DNA of 64,000 bases. Source: Erythroxylum novogranatense (taxonomy: Eukaryota; Streptophyta; Magnoliopsida; Malpighiales; Erythroxylaceae). The position numbers and the translations under genes are program-made. The stretch lies in NCBI GenBank assembly GCA_029891385.1, contig CM057235.1, positions 20,267,120 through 20,331,119 of the forward strand. The letters are read 5' to 3'. Position 1 is the stretch's first letter; the number at the start of each line of letters is the position of its first letter. This document shows positions 20,915 through 31,629 of the stretch, piece after piece. The notes beneath the pieces are model-generated. The model was given only the letters and a program-made list of their open reading frames with translations. It searched no databases and was not told the origin of the DNA.

Positions 20915-22754
20915 TCCAACATTGCTCTACTGATCACAGTATTACCAATTTTGTAAGGAATAGTGAACATACTTGAATCTCGGCATTTTGGAGGCATCTT
21001 CTTTCTGAATAATGCCGATACATTCTCACCCATCATCACTTTCTCATCACCCCCCAATTTCCTCTTTTGTGTACACAATTCTTTGAGAAATTTGGCATAC
21101 CGTGGCACTTGCTTGATTGCTTCGAGCAAAGGTCTGTTGACTTCTACCTTTCGGAAAGTCTCCAATATCTCCTTATCCTTGTCCTCCTTGTTTGGTCTCG
21201 CTAACCTGCTCGGAAAAGGCGGAGGGTTAGTTTTAACAATATTGGGACTTTTGACATTTACCTGTGTACTTGAGGATGAATTTTCTTCCTTTTCCAATTC
21301 CTTCTCGATCTCTTCCTCGGTAGCAATCTTTGTTAGGGTTCTTTTTGAATCTTCAATCTCCCTTCCGCTTCTCAGGGTTATGGCATTAACATTCTTCGGA
21401 TTCACCTCGGGTTGGGATGGAAATTTTCCTCCTCCTTGCGATTCTAGGCGATTGAGCCTTACTACCAATTGACCCAATTGGTAATCCGTACTCTGCTGGT
21501 TGGCCTTCATTTCCTGTTGGCTTGCTTTCATTTCCTGAAAATCTTGGTGCAATTGCAAGTTGGAAGCAACAAGTTTGTTAACAAGTTCTTCTAAAGACGC
21601 ACCTGAACTTGAAGAAGAAGCTCCTTGTGCTCCTTGTTGCCTTGGTTGAAATCTTGGTAGTCCTTGCGGTCGATTCTGGAAGTAATTTTGCTGTCGATTC
21701 CCTCCATAACTCAAGTTGGGGTGATCCCTCCAACCTGGGTTATATGTCTGTGAGTATGGGTTGTATTGGTTTGGGAAGTTCCCTCCTGCAGCATTCACTT
21801 GCTCCATACTCCCTTCTTGTAAAGCTGGGCACTCGTCAGTTGGATGACTTGTGTTTGAACATATCCCACAAGCTTTTACTTGTGCCTGTCCAACTGCAAT
21901 CTGTCTCACAAAAGATGTTAGTTCATCTAAACGATGTTCAATAGATGAAGTGCTTACCTCATTTACTCGTCGAACATCATTATGAGTGCTGAATTGCTGA
22001 GTGTTAGCGACATCCGCTCAAGTAATATCCTGGCTTCAATGGGGGTCTTCTCGCAAAGTGCCCCACCACTCGCCGCATCAACCAAACTCCTCTCCATTGG
22101 CAGCAATCCTTCATAAAAATAATGGATGAGAAGTTGCTCCGGTATGTTGTGATGTGGGCAACTGGCACACAGCTTCTTAAATTGCTCCCAATATTCGTAA
22201 AGAGACTCCCCATTGTGTTGCTTGATACCGCATATCTCCTTCCGAATACTTGCTGTCTTTGAGGCCGGAAAATATTTTTCCAAAAACAACCTCTTCATCT
22301 CCAACCAAGTGTTCACACTTCCTGCAGGTAAATTAAATAGCCAATCTTTTGCTGAATCTTTGAGCGAGAATGGGAAAGCTCTCAACATGATTGGCTCGTC
22401 CGTCACCCTGTGAGGCTTCATGCTCAAACACACCACATCAAGTTCCTTAAGATGCTTATTTGCATCCTCACCTGCAAGGCCATGAAAGTTAGGCAATAAA
22501 TGAATTAATCCAGATTTTAACTCAAAGGTAACATGTTCAGCAAAATTTGGAAATGTTATGCATAATGGTCTATGAGTTAAATCGGGTGCAGCCAACTCCC
22601 TCAGATTTCTCGGATTTGCCATTGTTTCTTTAGATTCTGCTTCCAATTCATTCACCAAAGTTGACCTTGCTTCTCTACGTAATCTCCGCAGTGTTCTCTC
22701 GATCTCCGGATCAAATTGCTCAATTTCTCTACGAAGAGATCTGGTCACTACCAT
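20893..22754 (-). pseudogene. gag: gag of the Athila element, one central frameshift
   Basis: Gag forms the particle shell and binds RNA. Piece 1 (22754-21963, 263 codons) starts MVVTRSLRREIEQFDPEIER and has the retrotransposon gag core: DWLFNLPAGSVNTWLEMKRL, FLEKYFPASKTASIRKEI, GESLYEYWEQFKKLCASCPH and LIHYFYEGLLPMERSLVDAA. Piece 2 (21909-20893, 338 codons) has a CCHC knuckle CGICSNTSHPTDEC, the Asn/Gln-rich NQYNPYSQTYNPGWRDHPN, a Gln/Lys coiled segment (LHQDFQEMKASQQEMKANQQ), and VNAITLRSGREI, the conserved step into protease. The 54-bp gap between pieces reads on in another frame, so a single break is enough to explain it. Length is normal for Athila gag. Confidence 0.93.
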
Positions 22755-22867
22755 ACACCAAAACTAATGAAAAATTAAAAATTAACAAGTAACAAAAAGT
22801 ATGAGTATAAACGAATATATTCACAAAACACCAACTAAAATCAAATGCAAAAATTAAACTACCACAC

Positions 22868-22885
22868 TCCTCGGCAACGGCGCCA
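22868..22885 (-). other. Primer-binding site of the Athila element
   Basis: On the minus strand TGGCGCCGTTGCCGAGGA begins a few bases after the 5' LTR end at 22891. Athila elements use this TGGCGCCGTT-type site, commonly assigned to tRNA-Asp. Confidence 0.85.
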
Positions 22886-22890
22886 AAATT

Positions 22891-24436
22891 TGACAAATAC
22901 GTGTCGAGTGCCTTTAAAATTTACGACTCGCACACTAAAATTTGTAGTTGTGGTAAGTCGGGATCGAATCTACAGGGAATGTTTGGTTAATTTTCGTACT
23001 GAAAATAATTGATGCAAGAAAAGTATATGGGGGGTTTTTGGTTTTTGAACAATTTAAAAAATTAAAGTAAAATTAAACTATCGAAAACAAATTAAAATAA
23101 ACAATCAAAAATGAGAAAAGTGTCGAGTATAAGTAAGGTCCGGTTCTAGGATCAATCTCGGCCTAAGCACAATCAAGCATATTCCCTTATTTTAAAGTTT
23201 TTACAATTCTTTTCGGACTATTGATCTGAGACTAATAGAACGCTCTATAAATCTCGGTTTTCCCTTAAATTGAATTTAATCAAGATACGATCATTGATTA
23301 AACCTAACCACCGAATAATCTAGGATACGATCTCTAGATTCAATTTAGCAGTCGCATTACGAATTGGAAAACAATCAATATAGTCATTAACCTCACAAGC
23401 TCGGGTTATCTAACCTAAGTCATGTTGTTCTTAACGATTAACGATCGTTAGATGCTACTCATAAATATTAAAAGTAACGATTACGGATTACAATTAATAT
23501 TTTAGCAATAGGTTCGAAATAAAATGATCAAAATATTATATTAAGATCATTAATTTCAAAACTATCCAAATCCATACCAACAACACAACAATCCGAAAAT
23601 AAATCACAACTTTAAAATGACAAAAATAGCTTAACCGTGACTTGACGTCGATATCCCCATTGAACCGGTGTCAAAAACTAGCCTATCATCTTCATTTTTA
23701 TGCCCAAAAGACGAGTCAATATACATATTGCAATAATAATACTCACGGTGGACAGCTAAAATGAAGGATTAATTAACCTCAGGCAGCTCAATGTCTGCCG
23801 CACTCTATGCCTTGTTTTCTGCGTCAAGTTGCTTGTTGCCACTGTTACTCAAGTTGCTTGCCGCTTCCTCTCAGCCTCCTCACTGTGCGTCACCTTGCTT
23901 CTCCAGCACCAAGTTGCTTCTCAAAATTCTCCTCACGCCGACACTATCTCCTGCACCAGCGACCACCACGTTCCTTCTCCAGTGTCTGCGCTGTGCTTCT
24001 TCTTCCTCTGCTCCTTGCGGCACTGTTCTCGCTGGTTCCTGTAGCTGACAAGACAATTAAAAATCCTCTCACACATTAAAACCCTCCTCCCTTTTGCTGT
24101 GTGCTGTGCGTTTTTAAGAAACGCACAGCTTCTCCTTAAACGCTGCATATGCTGCGTTTATTAAACCAACTTCTGTTGCGTTACATAAGCGTGCGACGTT
24201 CTGTTGCTTTCTTTGCGATGTAACGCGTCTTGTAACAACCAAAATCTTTTCTCTTTTTTTTTAAAACTTAGTAAACAATTATACTCCAATTTTGTCTTTT
24301 TGATCTCCAAAATATATCAACAAATCCAACCTAGCAGTCAATATAAATTGAACACAAATTGAACATTTTATCATAAAAATAGGATTGAAATCACATGTAA
24401 ATGCATAAGAAAATATAAGATGCTTCAATCCTATCA
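22891..24436 (-). repeat. 5' LTR of the Athila element
   Basis: 1546 bp on the minus strand, from tgataggattgaagc at 24436 to tttgtca at 22891. It is longer than the 3' LTR because of a 40-bp extra segment near 24135-24240. The element promoter should lie in it, but I did not find an unambiguous TATA box. Confidence 0.93.
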
Positions 24437-24441
24437 CAACA

Positions 24442-24830
24442 CCTATGGCTTGAATAAGTATTAAAGGTGTCAAAAACTTGATTGATTTGTTTACGTACTT
24501 ATAAGGACTATAAGTTTTAACCGTAAGTGCGCGATGTAGTAGTAGCTAACACTGACAAGTACGAGTTAATCCCATGAGGACTGTAAGTACCAGCATTAAC
24601 CTTTTTCTATTATTTAACCGTAAAATCAGGTTTTGACCTCATCAAACTTTCAAACATTCATCCTTTATTAACCTCAACCTATCCATCCACACCCTAAATG
24701 ATAGTGTCATATCAATCAAATTAATATATAATTAGATTCAAGTCATCTTAGAACCAACCTTCATAAGTTAATATCAATAGCAATCATATAGATAATATTT
24801 TTGAAATCAAAAGCATAAATTTTCACATCC
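24442..24830. other. Spacer between Athila element and solo LTR
   Basis: It contains the second copy of the 34-bp duplication (24444-24463) and two similar phrases, acttataaggactataagt and aatcccatgaggactgtaag, that resemble decayed gypsy LTR sequence. No frame or clear border was found. Confidence 0.4.
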
Positions 24831-25755
24831 TGATACCCTATCGCTAACTACCAAATAATAAATTCCTAACTACCAAACTATGCAGTAAATGGTGAGCTAG
24901 GGTCAAACCACAGAGAGTTGGGATGCAAATGCTATTTCAAATGTTGTAACAAAAGAAAACAAAAAACTTTGAAATGATGAAGACGAGACAACTAATATGC
25001 AATAAATGTAACAAAAAATACAAGCATAAAACAAATTTAGAAAAATCTAATAACAATGGTAAAAAAGTGGGTTAGAAATATCTTTAGGATTCCAGGATGT
25101 TCATTGATCCTTGAATCTAAAAAAAAGGGGTACTCTCATCATGGTGTTAGCCTATGGACTCGATAATCTCTCGAACCCTTAATTTCTTTTAAATAGGCAA
25201 AACTAATAAGCTTTAGAATTGCCCCAATCTCCACTATAACCTAGAATAGGCTCTCTAAGTTCAATAGCGAAGATACATTTGGTACTAAAAAACAACTAAC
25301 TTACGCTACATACTCATAAACGCGGAAGGTGTAACCTAAAGGTATGGGATCCTAGATTAGTTGACTAAGTATCCTGACAAATTCAATTAACCCATTGCTA
25401 CTTCCAGGAATCACTATGGACTATTACATATCACAAGCTCAACCTTAGCCTTCGAATTAGAAAGTTACCTAAAGGGTGACCAAACCTATAACCAATTCCT
25501 AATTGATGACATTTATCTTAAATCCTAAACCGAATTTGACCTACAAGCACCAATTTAAGACAAATTCCATTCTCACAATTCCCATGCCTTCATCCTTATA
25601 ATATCTCTAAGCCCTTACGTTGTCTAGACACACTTGTTCATATTAAGCACAATTGATATTAAGTTAACAAAACCCATACTCGATTAAATAAAACTAAGGC
25701 TGGAAATTGTAAATGAAGTGATAAAAATCAAAATTTAACACTATAATAACCCAAA

Positions 25756-26673
25756 CTAACAATCCAGACTACTCGTCCATAGATATTGTTCGCTTTGAGT
25801 TGCCTCTTAGGCCAAACCCCTTACGGTTTTATTCTTCCCCCTCTCGAAAAAATGCACCTTAGAGGGAGAGGTATCCATACCCTTATAAGGCATACTTTGT
25901 TCTCCTCTCCAATCAATTTGGGATCTCACACTCTCCAGCCCCTTAAGGCCTAACCTAGCTGGCACAATGATTCAGGTACCGGCTCTGATACCATTTATAA
26001 CAGCCCAGGCCCCTTGCCCACAGATATTGTCTACTTTGGGTTGGCCTTAGAGCCAAATCCCTTACGGTTTTTCTCTTTCCACCCTTGGGAAAATGCGTCT
26101 TAGGTGAAGAGGTATCCATACTCTTATAAGACATACTTCATTCTCCTCTCCAACAGATATGGGATCTCACACTCTCCACCCCTTAGGGCCCAACCCTCTT
26201 TAGGGCCCAACCTAGCACAACAGTTTGGGTACTGGCTCTGATACCATTTATAATAGCCCAGACCACTCGCCCACAGATATTGTCCACTTTAGGTTGTCCC
26301 TTTAACCAAACTCCTCACGATTTTGTTTTTTCCACCTTTGGGAAAATGTGTCTTAATGGGAGAGGTATCTATACCCTTATAAGGCATACTTCGTTCTCCT
26401 CTCCAACCGATGTGGGATCTCCACCCCCTTAGGGCCTAGCCCTCTTTAGGGCTCAGCCTAGTTGGCACAATGATTTGAATACTAGCTCTGATACTATTTG
26501 TAATAACCCAGACTACCTACTCACAGATATTGTTTGCTTTGGGTTGCCCTCAGGTCAAACCCCTCATGATTTTGCTCTCCCCCCTCCCAGAAAAATGCAT
26601 CTTAGAGGGAGAGGTATCCATACCCTTATAAGGCATACTGCATTCTCCTCTCCAATCGATGTGGAATCTCACA
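25756..26673 (-). mobile_element. Tandem TRIM-like array: four LTRs and three internal segments
   Basis: Four copies of a 173-176-bp unit (25756-25930, 25996-26171, 26249-26420, 26499-26673) share cagatattgt, gagaggtatccatacccttataaggcatac and gatctcaca. They are separated by three 65-80-bp spacers rich in ccccttagggcc. Each spacer ends with ggctctgatacca, the complement of the Met-tRNA primer site TGGTATCAGAGCC, just before the next unit. So each unit is an LTR and each spacer a minimal internal domain on the minus strand. There is no coding capacity, as expected for terminal-repeat retrotransposons in miniature. Head-to-tail arrays of this kind arise by unequal recombination between LTRs. 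Confidence 0.85.
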
Positions 26674-27414
26674 AAAACTAACTTATCATAAATCAAAACT
26701 CTTTATGCTAACAAATGACTAATCATAACCCAAATTACAAACTCTAAACTAATTGCATCAAAATGAAAATTGCAACACACACAACTTACACAAAAACTTA
26801 AATTAGTTGATCATGAATTTAAGAACATGCATAAATCCTAACTATTAAGCACAAATTAATCAAGAGCAACATAAATAAGTAAAAACCCATAACATAAACC
26901 ATTAAACATTCAAATACCCATCAATTTCATATCTAAAATCATAAATAAACTCAAACAACCAAGATTAAAACTGGAAAATTGAGGGAATAAACACCCATTG
27001 ATATAACATAAAGATTCCTTACAAAATTCATAAAGTTCAACTACAAAATCCATCAAACATTCATTTTAAATATTCTAGGACATGTAAAAATGTGATTAAC
27101 ACTAAGAAAGCTTTAAACTAATTGAATGAATATGAAAATAAAAAAAATTAAAAATGAAAGAGAATAGCTAAGCTTATGGAAAATAACAAAAATTTCTCTG
27201 CTAATTCCTCCTCTCTTCTTGGAGCTTTCCAAAAATGACAAATTTTGAGAGTATTTTTCTCTTCTTGGAGTTTTTCTAAAAATGGAAGATTAGAGGCTAC
27301 TTCTCTAGGTCCTCTTCTTTTCTTTTTGTAGTAGGTTCTATTTAGACTAAAACCTACGATTTTTCTGTGTCTCAAAAGTCCAATTAAAAACTTAAGTTCA
27401 AAAGGTCGTCCATG

Positions 27415-27575
27415 TCTATCTATGTGTAAGCCACGATCGTGGCCTTTAGTGTACGATCATGGTTAGTTTATCTGCTCTCTGTCATAATCGTGGCTAACTC
27501 CTCATGATCGTGGCCCTGGGATCAAGCTTATGTCACAATCGTGGCATATTTGTCACGATTATGTCCCTAGGTTAT
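27415..27575. repeat. Cluster of cacgatcgtgg-like palindromes in the solo LTR
   Basis: Six variants of the quasi-palindrome CACGATCGTGG occur within 160 bp (for example ccacgatcgtggcc, catgatcgtggccc, tcacaatcgtggca), spaced 20-35 bp apart. The spacing is irregular, so it is not a simple satellite. Confidence 0.75.
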
Positions 27576-28129
27576 TTCTCGAGTCTTCTCCGATTCTCCT
27601 TCGAATGTCCTTAATGGTTTCTCCTCCATGGATGGCTCTCCAAACTTTTTCAAACTTCTTCCTTTTAGCATATATTTGTGTTCACTCCTTTAATCTATAT
27701 GTAAACACAAGATGAACATAAATTGAGTATTTAAACACAATAATAGGATTGAAAAGACATTGAAATGCATAAGAAAATATAAGTTGATTCAATCCTATCA
27801 TATTCTCACCAAGGATTTACTCAATGCACTCAAAGTGTTTATGATGGAAGGTGTCGGAAATCTCAAATCAATACATAGCCAGATGGTTAACTATAAGCTT
27901 GCAATATAATCACATATCCATCACTAATAAGTAAACTATAAATAAAAATCAAAAGTAAACTATAAATAAAAATCAAAACGTCTTATTTCAAGGTTTTAAT
28001 GAGCTTAGGTAAAGGTATGATAGGGATGATAAAAAGGGTAATTGTTAAGTCAAACCAGACTTCACGTATTAAATAATTTTGATAATAAACAAAGAGAAAT
28101 ATACAAATGAAAAGTAGATGGATGCATAA

Positions 28130-28835
28130 GAAGAAAAAGTAGAAGGAAGAATAACAGACGGAAGAAAAACAGAAAGAAGGAAAAGCAGACGGAAGAATAA
28201 TGAGCGGAAGAAAAAGCGAAGGAAGGAAGCGAAGGAAGAATAACGAGCGGAAGAAAAAGCGAAGGAAGGAAGCGAAGGAAGAATAATGAGCGGAAGAAAA
28301 ATAGAAGGAAGGAAAAGCGAGCGGAAGAATAATGACGGAAGAAAAGCGAAGGAAGGAAAAGCGAAGGAAGAATAATGAGCGGAAGAAAAGCGAAGGAAGG
28401 AAAAGAGCGGAAGAATAATGAGCGGAAGAAAAACAGAAGGAAGGAAAAGCAGAAGGAAGAAAAATAGAAGGAAGGAAAAGCAGAAGGAAGAATAACAGAC
28501 GGAAGAAAAACAGAAGGAAGGAAAAGCAGACGGAAGAATAACAGACGGAAGAAAAACAAAAGGAAGGAAAAGTAGAAGGAAGAATAACAGACGGAAGAAA
28601 AGCAGAAGGAAGGAAAAGCAGAAGGAAGAATAACAGACGGAAGAAAAACAGAAGGAAGGACAAGCAGATTGAAGAATAACAGACGGAAGAAAAACAGAAG
28701 GAAGGAAAAGCAGAAGGAAGAATAATGAGCGGAAGAAAAGCGAAGGAAGGAAAAGCGAAGGAAGAATAACAGACGGAAGAAAAGCGAAGGAAGAAAAGCG
28801 AATGAAAAACAGGCGGAAGAATATCGACGGAACAA
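28130..28835 (+). repeat. 46-bp minisatellite in the U3 of copia B
   Basis: The unit is three sub-blocks of 15, 16 and 15 bp, each beginning CAG: cagacggaagaaaaa, cagaaggaaggaaaag, cagaaggaagaataa. About 15 units. In some units cag is kept, in others it reads cg, tg or gag. The complementary strand is free of stops in all three frames, which creates long Phe/Ser/Leu-rich frames that are not genes. The 3' LTR has the same array at about 48750-49425 with a different unit order. Confidence 0.92.
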
Positions 28836-28985
28836 ATATCGAGGCGGAAGCTTTACGAAGAAAAAGCGAGCGATACAAGAATCGAACGTAAGAAAGAAAC
28901 ATCGCTTTAAGGCGATTCTGAGTTAAACTGAATAACCGTTTCTTTAAAGATTCAAGCGGATATTTAAGAAATAGTTGAAGACGAT

Positions 28986-28993
28986 TATAAATA
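28986..28993 (+). promoter_or_regulatory. Putative TATA box of the copia B 5' LTR
   Basis: tataaata in acgattataaataagag, repeated in the 3' LTR at 49565-49572 and analogous to copia A. It lies just downstream of the minisatellite, which would place that array as upstream promoter sequence. Confidence 0.6.
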
Positions 28994-29539
28994 AGAGTCG
29001 AGATTGAAGTAAAACGACTTTCGAGAAAAAGTGAATGAAACTACGAGTATTCAAACATCGACTATCTCGAAAAATTGTGAACTATTTTTCGAGTGTACAT
29101 TATTAAGAGCAACTCTTTTGTAAAAGCTCTTTATTAGTTTTCATTTTGAAAAGTGTTACTGGTAGCTTTGAAGAGGCTAAGAGTAAAGAATACTTGTTGT
29201 TAAGAGACTGAAGAGGCTCGATCCAAAGAATACTTGTAAGCAGTTCGGAGATAGTGAAATCTCGTAAGGATATCGAGGATCGGCGTAGCCCACGGTTTGG
29301 GGTGAACCAGGATAAATTGCTGTGTTTCTCTCTCTAACTCTTACTTTACTTAAATCGTAGTTCTCATTATTATCAAAGGTTTTCAAACTAGTCAAGAATT
29401 GATTTAAGATAAGTTTTCTGAAAGAACAAGCAATTGTTATTGAAGGGTTTAACGAAAAGTTTATCACAATTCAACCCCTCCTTCTTGTGTATCTTGATCA
29501 TATTATTACTCAATATATTAACGTGTGATTTACTTCAAT

Positions 29540-29551
29540 TGGTATCAGAGC
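29540..29551 (+). other. Primer-binding site of copia B
   Basis: tggtatcagagc, exact match to the initiator Met-tRNA site of plant copia elements, two bases after the LTR. Confidence 0.93.
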
Positions 29552-29594
29552 AAGGTGTTCAAGAATCACTCTAATAAAATGTGAACTAAAGAAA

Positions 29595-30660
29595 ATGGTG
29601 GAATCACACACGTATATTGCGAAGGAGCCTCGGTCACGGACCTCCAAAGATTGATGGTGAAGACTACCACTATTGGAAGGATCGGATGAGATTGTTTATC
29701 GAGTCTACTCACATTGACCTTTGGGACATCATCGAGAATGGACCATACACACCGAAGATGATGATAAAATCTAATTCCACGAAAAGATGGACGGTGAAAG
29801 GAAAGCAAGATTTCAACTAAACTCCAAAAGAAATTTTATTGAGTTGTGCATTGAAGCGAAAGCGAGTATGACAAAGTTCATGGATGTGATATTGCCAAAG
29901 AAATGTGGGATACATTATCAATTGCACATGAAGGAACAAATCAAGTCAAGGAGTCCAAGATAAGTATTTTGGTGCATCGATCGAGTTATTCAAGATGAAA
30001 GAAGAAGAGACCATTGATCAAATGTTTGGAAGATTCCAAACAATTGTTAATGGACTAAAAGCTCTTGGAAGAGCGCATAACATCAAGACCATGTTGAAAG
30101 ATTTTGAGGAGTCCGCCCAAAAGATGGAGACCCAAAGTAATTGTCAAGAAGCCAAAGACTTAAGCGTCTTGAAGCTTGATGAATTGCTTGGATCGTTGAA
30201 GATACACGGTAGAGCTTGATGCGAAGATAAGCCCAAGAAAGAGAAGTCCATAGCGCTCAAAGCAAGTCAAAAGAATCACAAAATCGAAGAAGAAAACAAA
30301 GAGGAACACATCAAAGGATTTAAAGATTGAAGAAGCAAAGGATGATGATTCCATGAAGTCGAATCTGAATCAAGTGATGAAGATTTATGGGCTATCTTTC
30401 ATTTCAAGAAAGATAAGAAGAATGTGGAAAAAGAAGTCCAAAGGAGATTCAACATTTAGAAGGAACAAATGCAAAGACGATGAAAAGGTCGATAAAGCAT
30501 CCGTTACATGTTATGAATGCAAGAAGCGGGACATTACAAGTCCGAGTGTCGAATGTTGAAAAGACAACCCAAAAGGAGTAGGGATAACAAGAAAAGCATG
30601 ATGGCAACGTGGGAAGATCTGGACTCATCGAGAATCGGATACAAGTTGAGCGTCGAAACA
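29595..30660 (+). pseudogene. gag: gag of copia B, frameshifted
   Basis: The start ATG at 29595 (MVESHTYI) matches the start chosen for copia A. The frame changes near 29620, where gcgaaggagcctcgg replaces gctgaaggagcctcag of copia A, two CAG/CTG-centred differences. Pieces show KIDGEDYHYWKDRMRLFIES (29648 on), ETIDQMFGRFQTIVNGLKAL (about 30010), KDLSVLKLDELLGSLKIH, and a zinc knuckle beginning CYECKK near 30508 with its GHYKSEC half in another frame. Roughly 30660-31140 is a degraded spacer with coiled-coil-like fragments. Function as for other copia gag proteins. Confidence 0.86.
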
Positions 30661-31139
30661 TGCTAACATATGTCGGTAGTTGAAGAAGAAAGTGATGAGG
30701 AGGTAACTTCTAGCTATAATGATATACAAGATGCATACTCGTAATTATTAGAGGATTCTCATGCTATTCGAAGCAAGATAAGTCGTTGAAGAAGAAATAT
30801 GTAAAAACCTCAAACATACTCATGAGATAGAGAGTGAGAATATAAGTTTGAGAAAGCAAGTTGAGGAATTGAATAACAACAAAGTTGTAGATAGATCCAA
30901 GAGATTAATCAATTGAAGCGAGAATTAATAATCTCTCAATTGATCTAGCTAAATTCTGAGATAGTACAAAAAGATGAATGAAATGATAGGAAAATCTGAT
31001 ACATCCGAGGATAAAAGCTGGATTAGGGTTTACTAAAATAAGCCCCGTAATCACGTAAAATCAATTGCTCAAAAGATAAGAAAAGATATCAATCGGTTTT
31101 CGAAAAGGTCATCAACGTTTTCATTCTACATCTTATTAT

Positions 31140-31620
31140 CATTCATTACATCATACTAACCTAAAGGACCCAAGAGAATCGGGTACCTAAAATAAGATAA
31201 TATCTCCTACGAAATCCTTCTTTGGAAGAACCAAGAAGCACCATTGGTATTTGGACGGTGGATGCTCGCGTCACGTACGACGAAAACAAGTTTATGTTCC
31301 TAGATCTTGATCTGAAAGGAGGATCAAGAACTTTTGGAGACAACCAAATAGGAAAGATAATCGGGTTTGGTAAGATTGGTAAGAATTCCATGCATGCATT
31401 AACAACGTCTTACTAGTTGATGGTTTAAAGCATAACTTGATAAGTATTAGTCAATTATGTGATTACGGTTTTGAAGTTACTTTCAATCAAAATTTTGTGA
31501 AGTCGAAACAAAGATGGTTCCATCTTCTTTTCAGCCAAAAGACGAAAAATCTTTACAAAATTGATTTAGGCGATTTTCGGTCTCAAAATATTTCATGTTT
31601 TTATCTCTCAAGATGAAAGA
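31140..31620 (+). pseudogene. pol: Protease and GAG-pre-integrase domain of copia B
   Basis: The protease motif reads WYLDGGCSRHV near 31247-31280. The Ser of the family's DSG is Gly here. Then follow FLDLDLKGGSRTFGDNQIGK and IIGFGKIGKNS in one frame (31222-31416). The pre-integrase part NVLLVDGLKHNLISISQLCD lies in the next frame at about 31405-31470, and then the frame degrades. Compared with copia A the same landmarks occur in the same order and spacing. Confidence 0.83.
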
Positions 31621-31629
31621 CGATCCGCA

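Larger units (their letters stand above)
14259..24436 (-). mobile_element. Athila-type Ty3/gypsy element, complete
   Basis: A 10.18-kb element on the minus strand is flanked by a perfect 5-bp duplication caaca (14254-14258 and 24437-24441). LTRs are 1507 and 1546 bp with TG...CA ends. On the minus strand the order is LTR, primer site TGGCGCCGTTGCCGAGGA, gag, protease, reverse transcriptase, RNase H, integrase, a 1.8-kb non-coding tail, polypurine tract, LTR: gypsy order. The primer site, the gag zinc knuckle region (NPGWRDHPNLSY), the integrase end (PGKLRSR) and the tract aagtgtgggggtat all fit the Athila lineage. Gag, protease and RT keep long open frames, so this is one of the better-preserved elements in the window. 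Confidence 0.95.
24831..27800 (-). mobile_element. Solo LTR of an Athila-family element, with a TRIM array inside
   Basis: The right end (27740-27800) is nearly the same as the Athila LTR end: gaaatgcataagaaaatataag and caatcctatca. About 60 bp from the left end, agggtcaaaccacagagagt matches the Athila phrase gggatcgaatccacaggga at the same distance. No gag, pol or primer site follows, so it is a lone LTR. Without the TRIM array it is about 2.05 kb. The neighbouring five bases (catcc and tattc) are not a clean duplication, so the borders, especially the left one, are approximate. Confidence 0.65.
28043..29537 (+). repeat. 5' LTR of copia B
   Basis: 1495 bp, tgttaag...tttacttca. It consists of a conserved 80-bp head, about 700 bp of minisatellite, a TATA box at 28986, and a conserved R/U5 part containing gcccacggtttggggtgaac, also present in copia A. 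Confidence 0.95.

Noticed and set aside
20963..21472. 169-codon plus-strand frame
   Set aside because: It lies antisense to the well-supported Athila gag and has no family resemblance.
24826..27805. Target duplication for the Athila-family solo LTR
   Set aside because: The flanks catcc and tattc agree at only three of five bases, which is not convincing.
28130..28835. Regularly spaced repeats resembling a CRISPR array
   Set aside because: There are no unique spacers; the units are contiguous, and the sequence is a plant LTR.
27983..28902. Long minus-strand frames rich in Phe/Ser/Leu, looking like multi-pass membrane proteins
   Set aside because: They are the complement of the 46-bp minisatellite. 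Because 46 is not a multiple of 3, all three frames read through the same repeat; no protein family fits. The same applies to 48422-49408.
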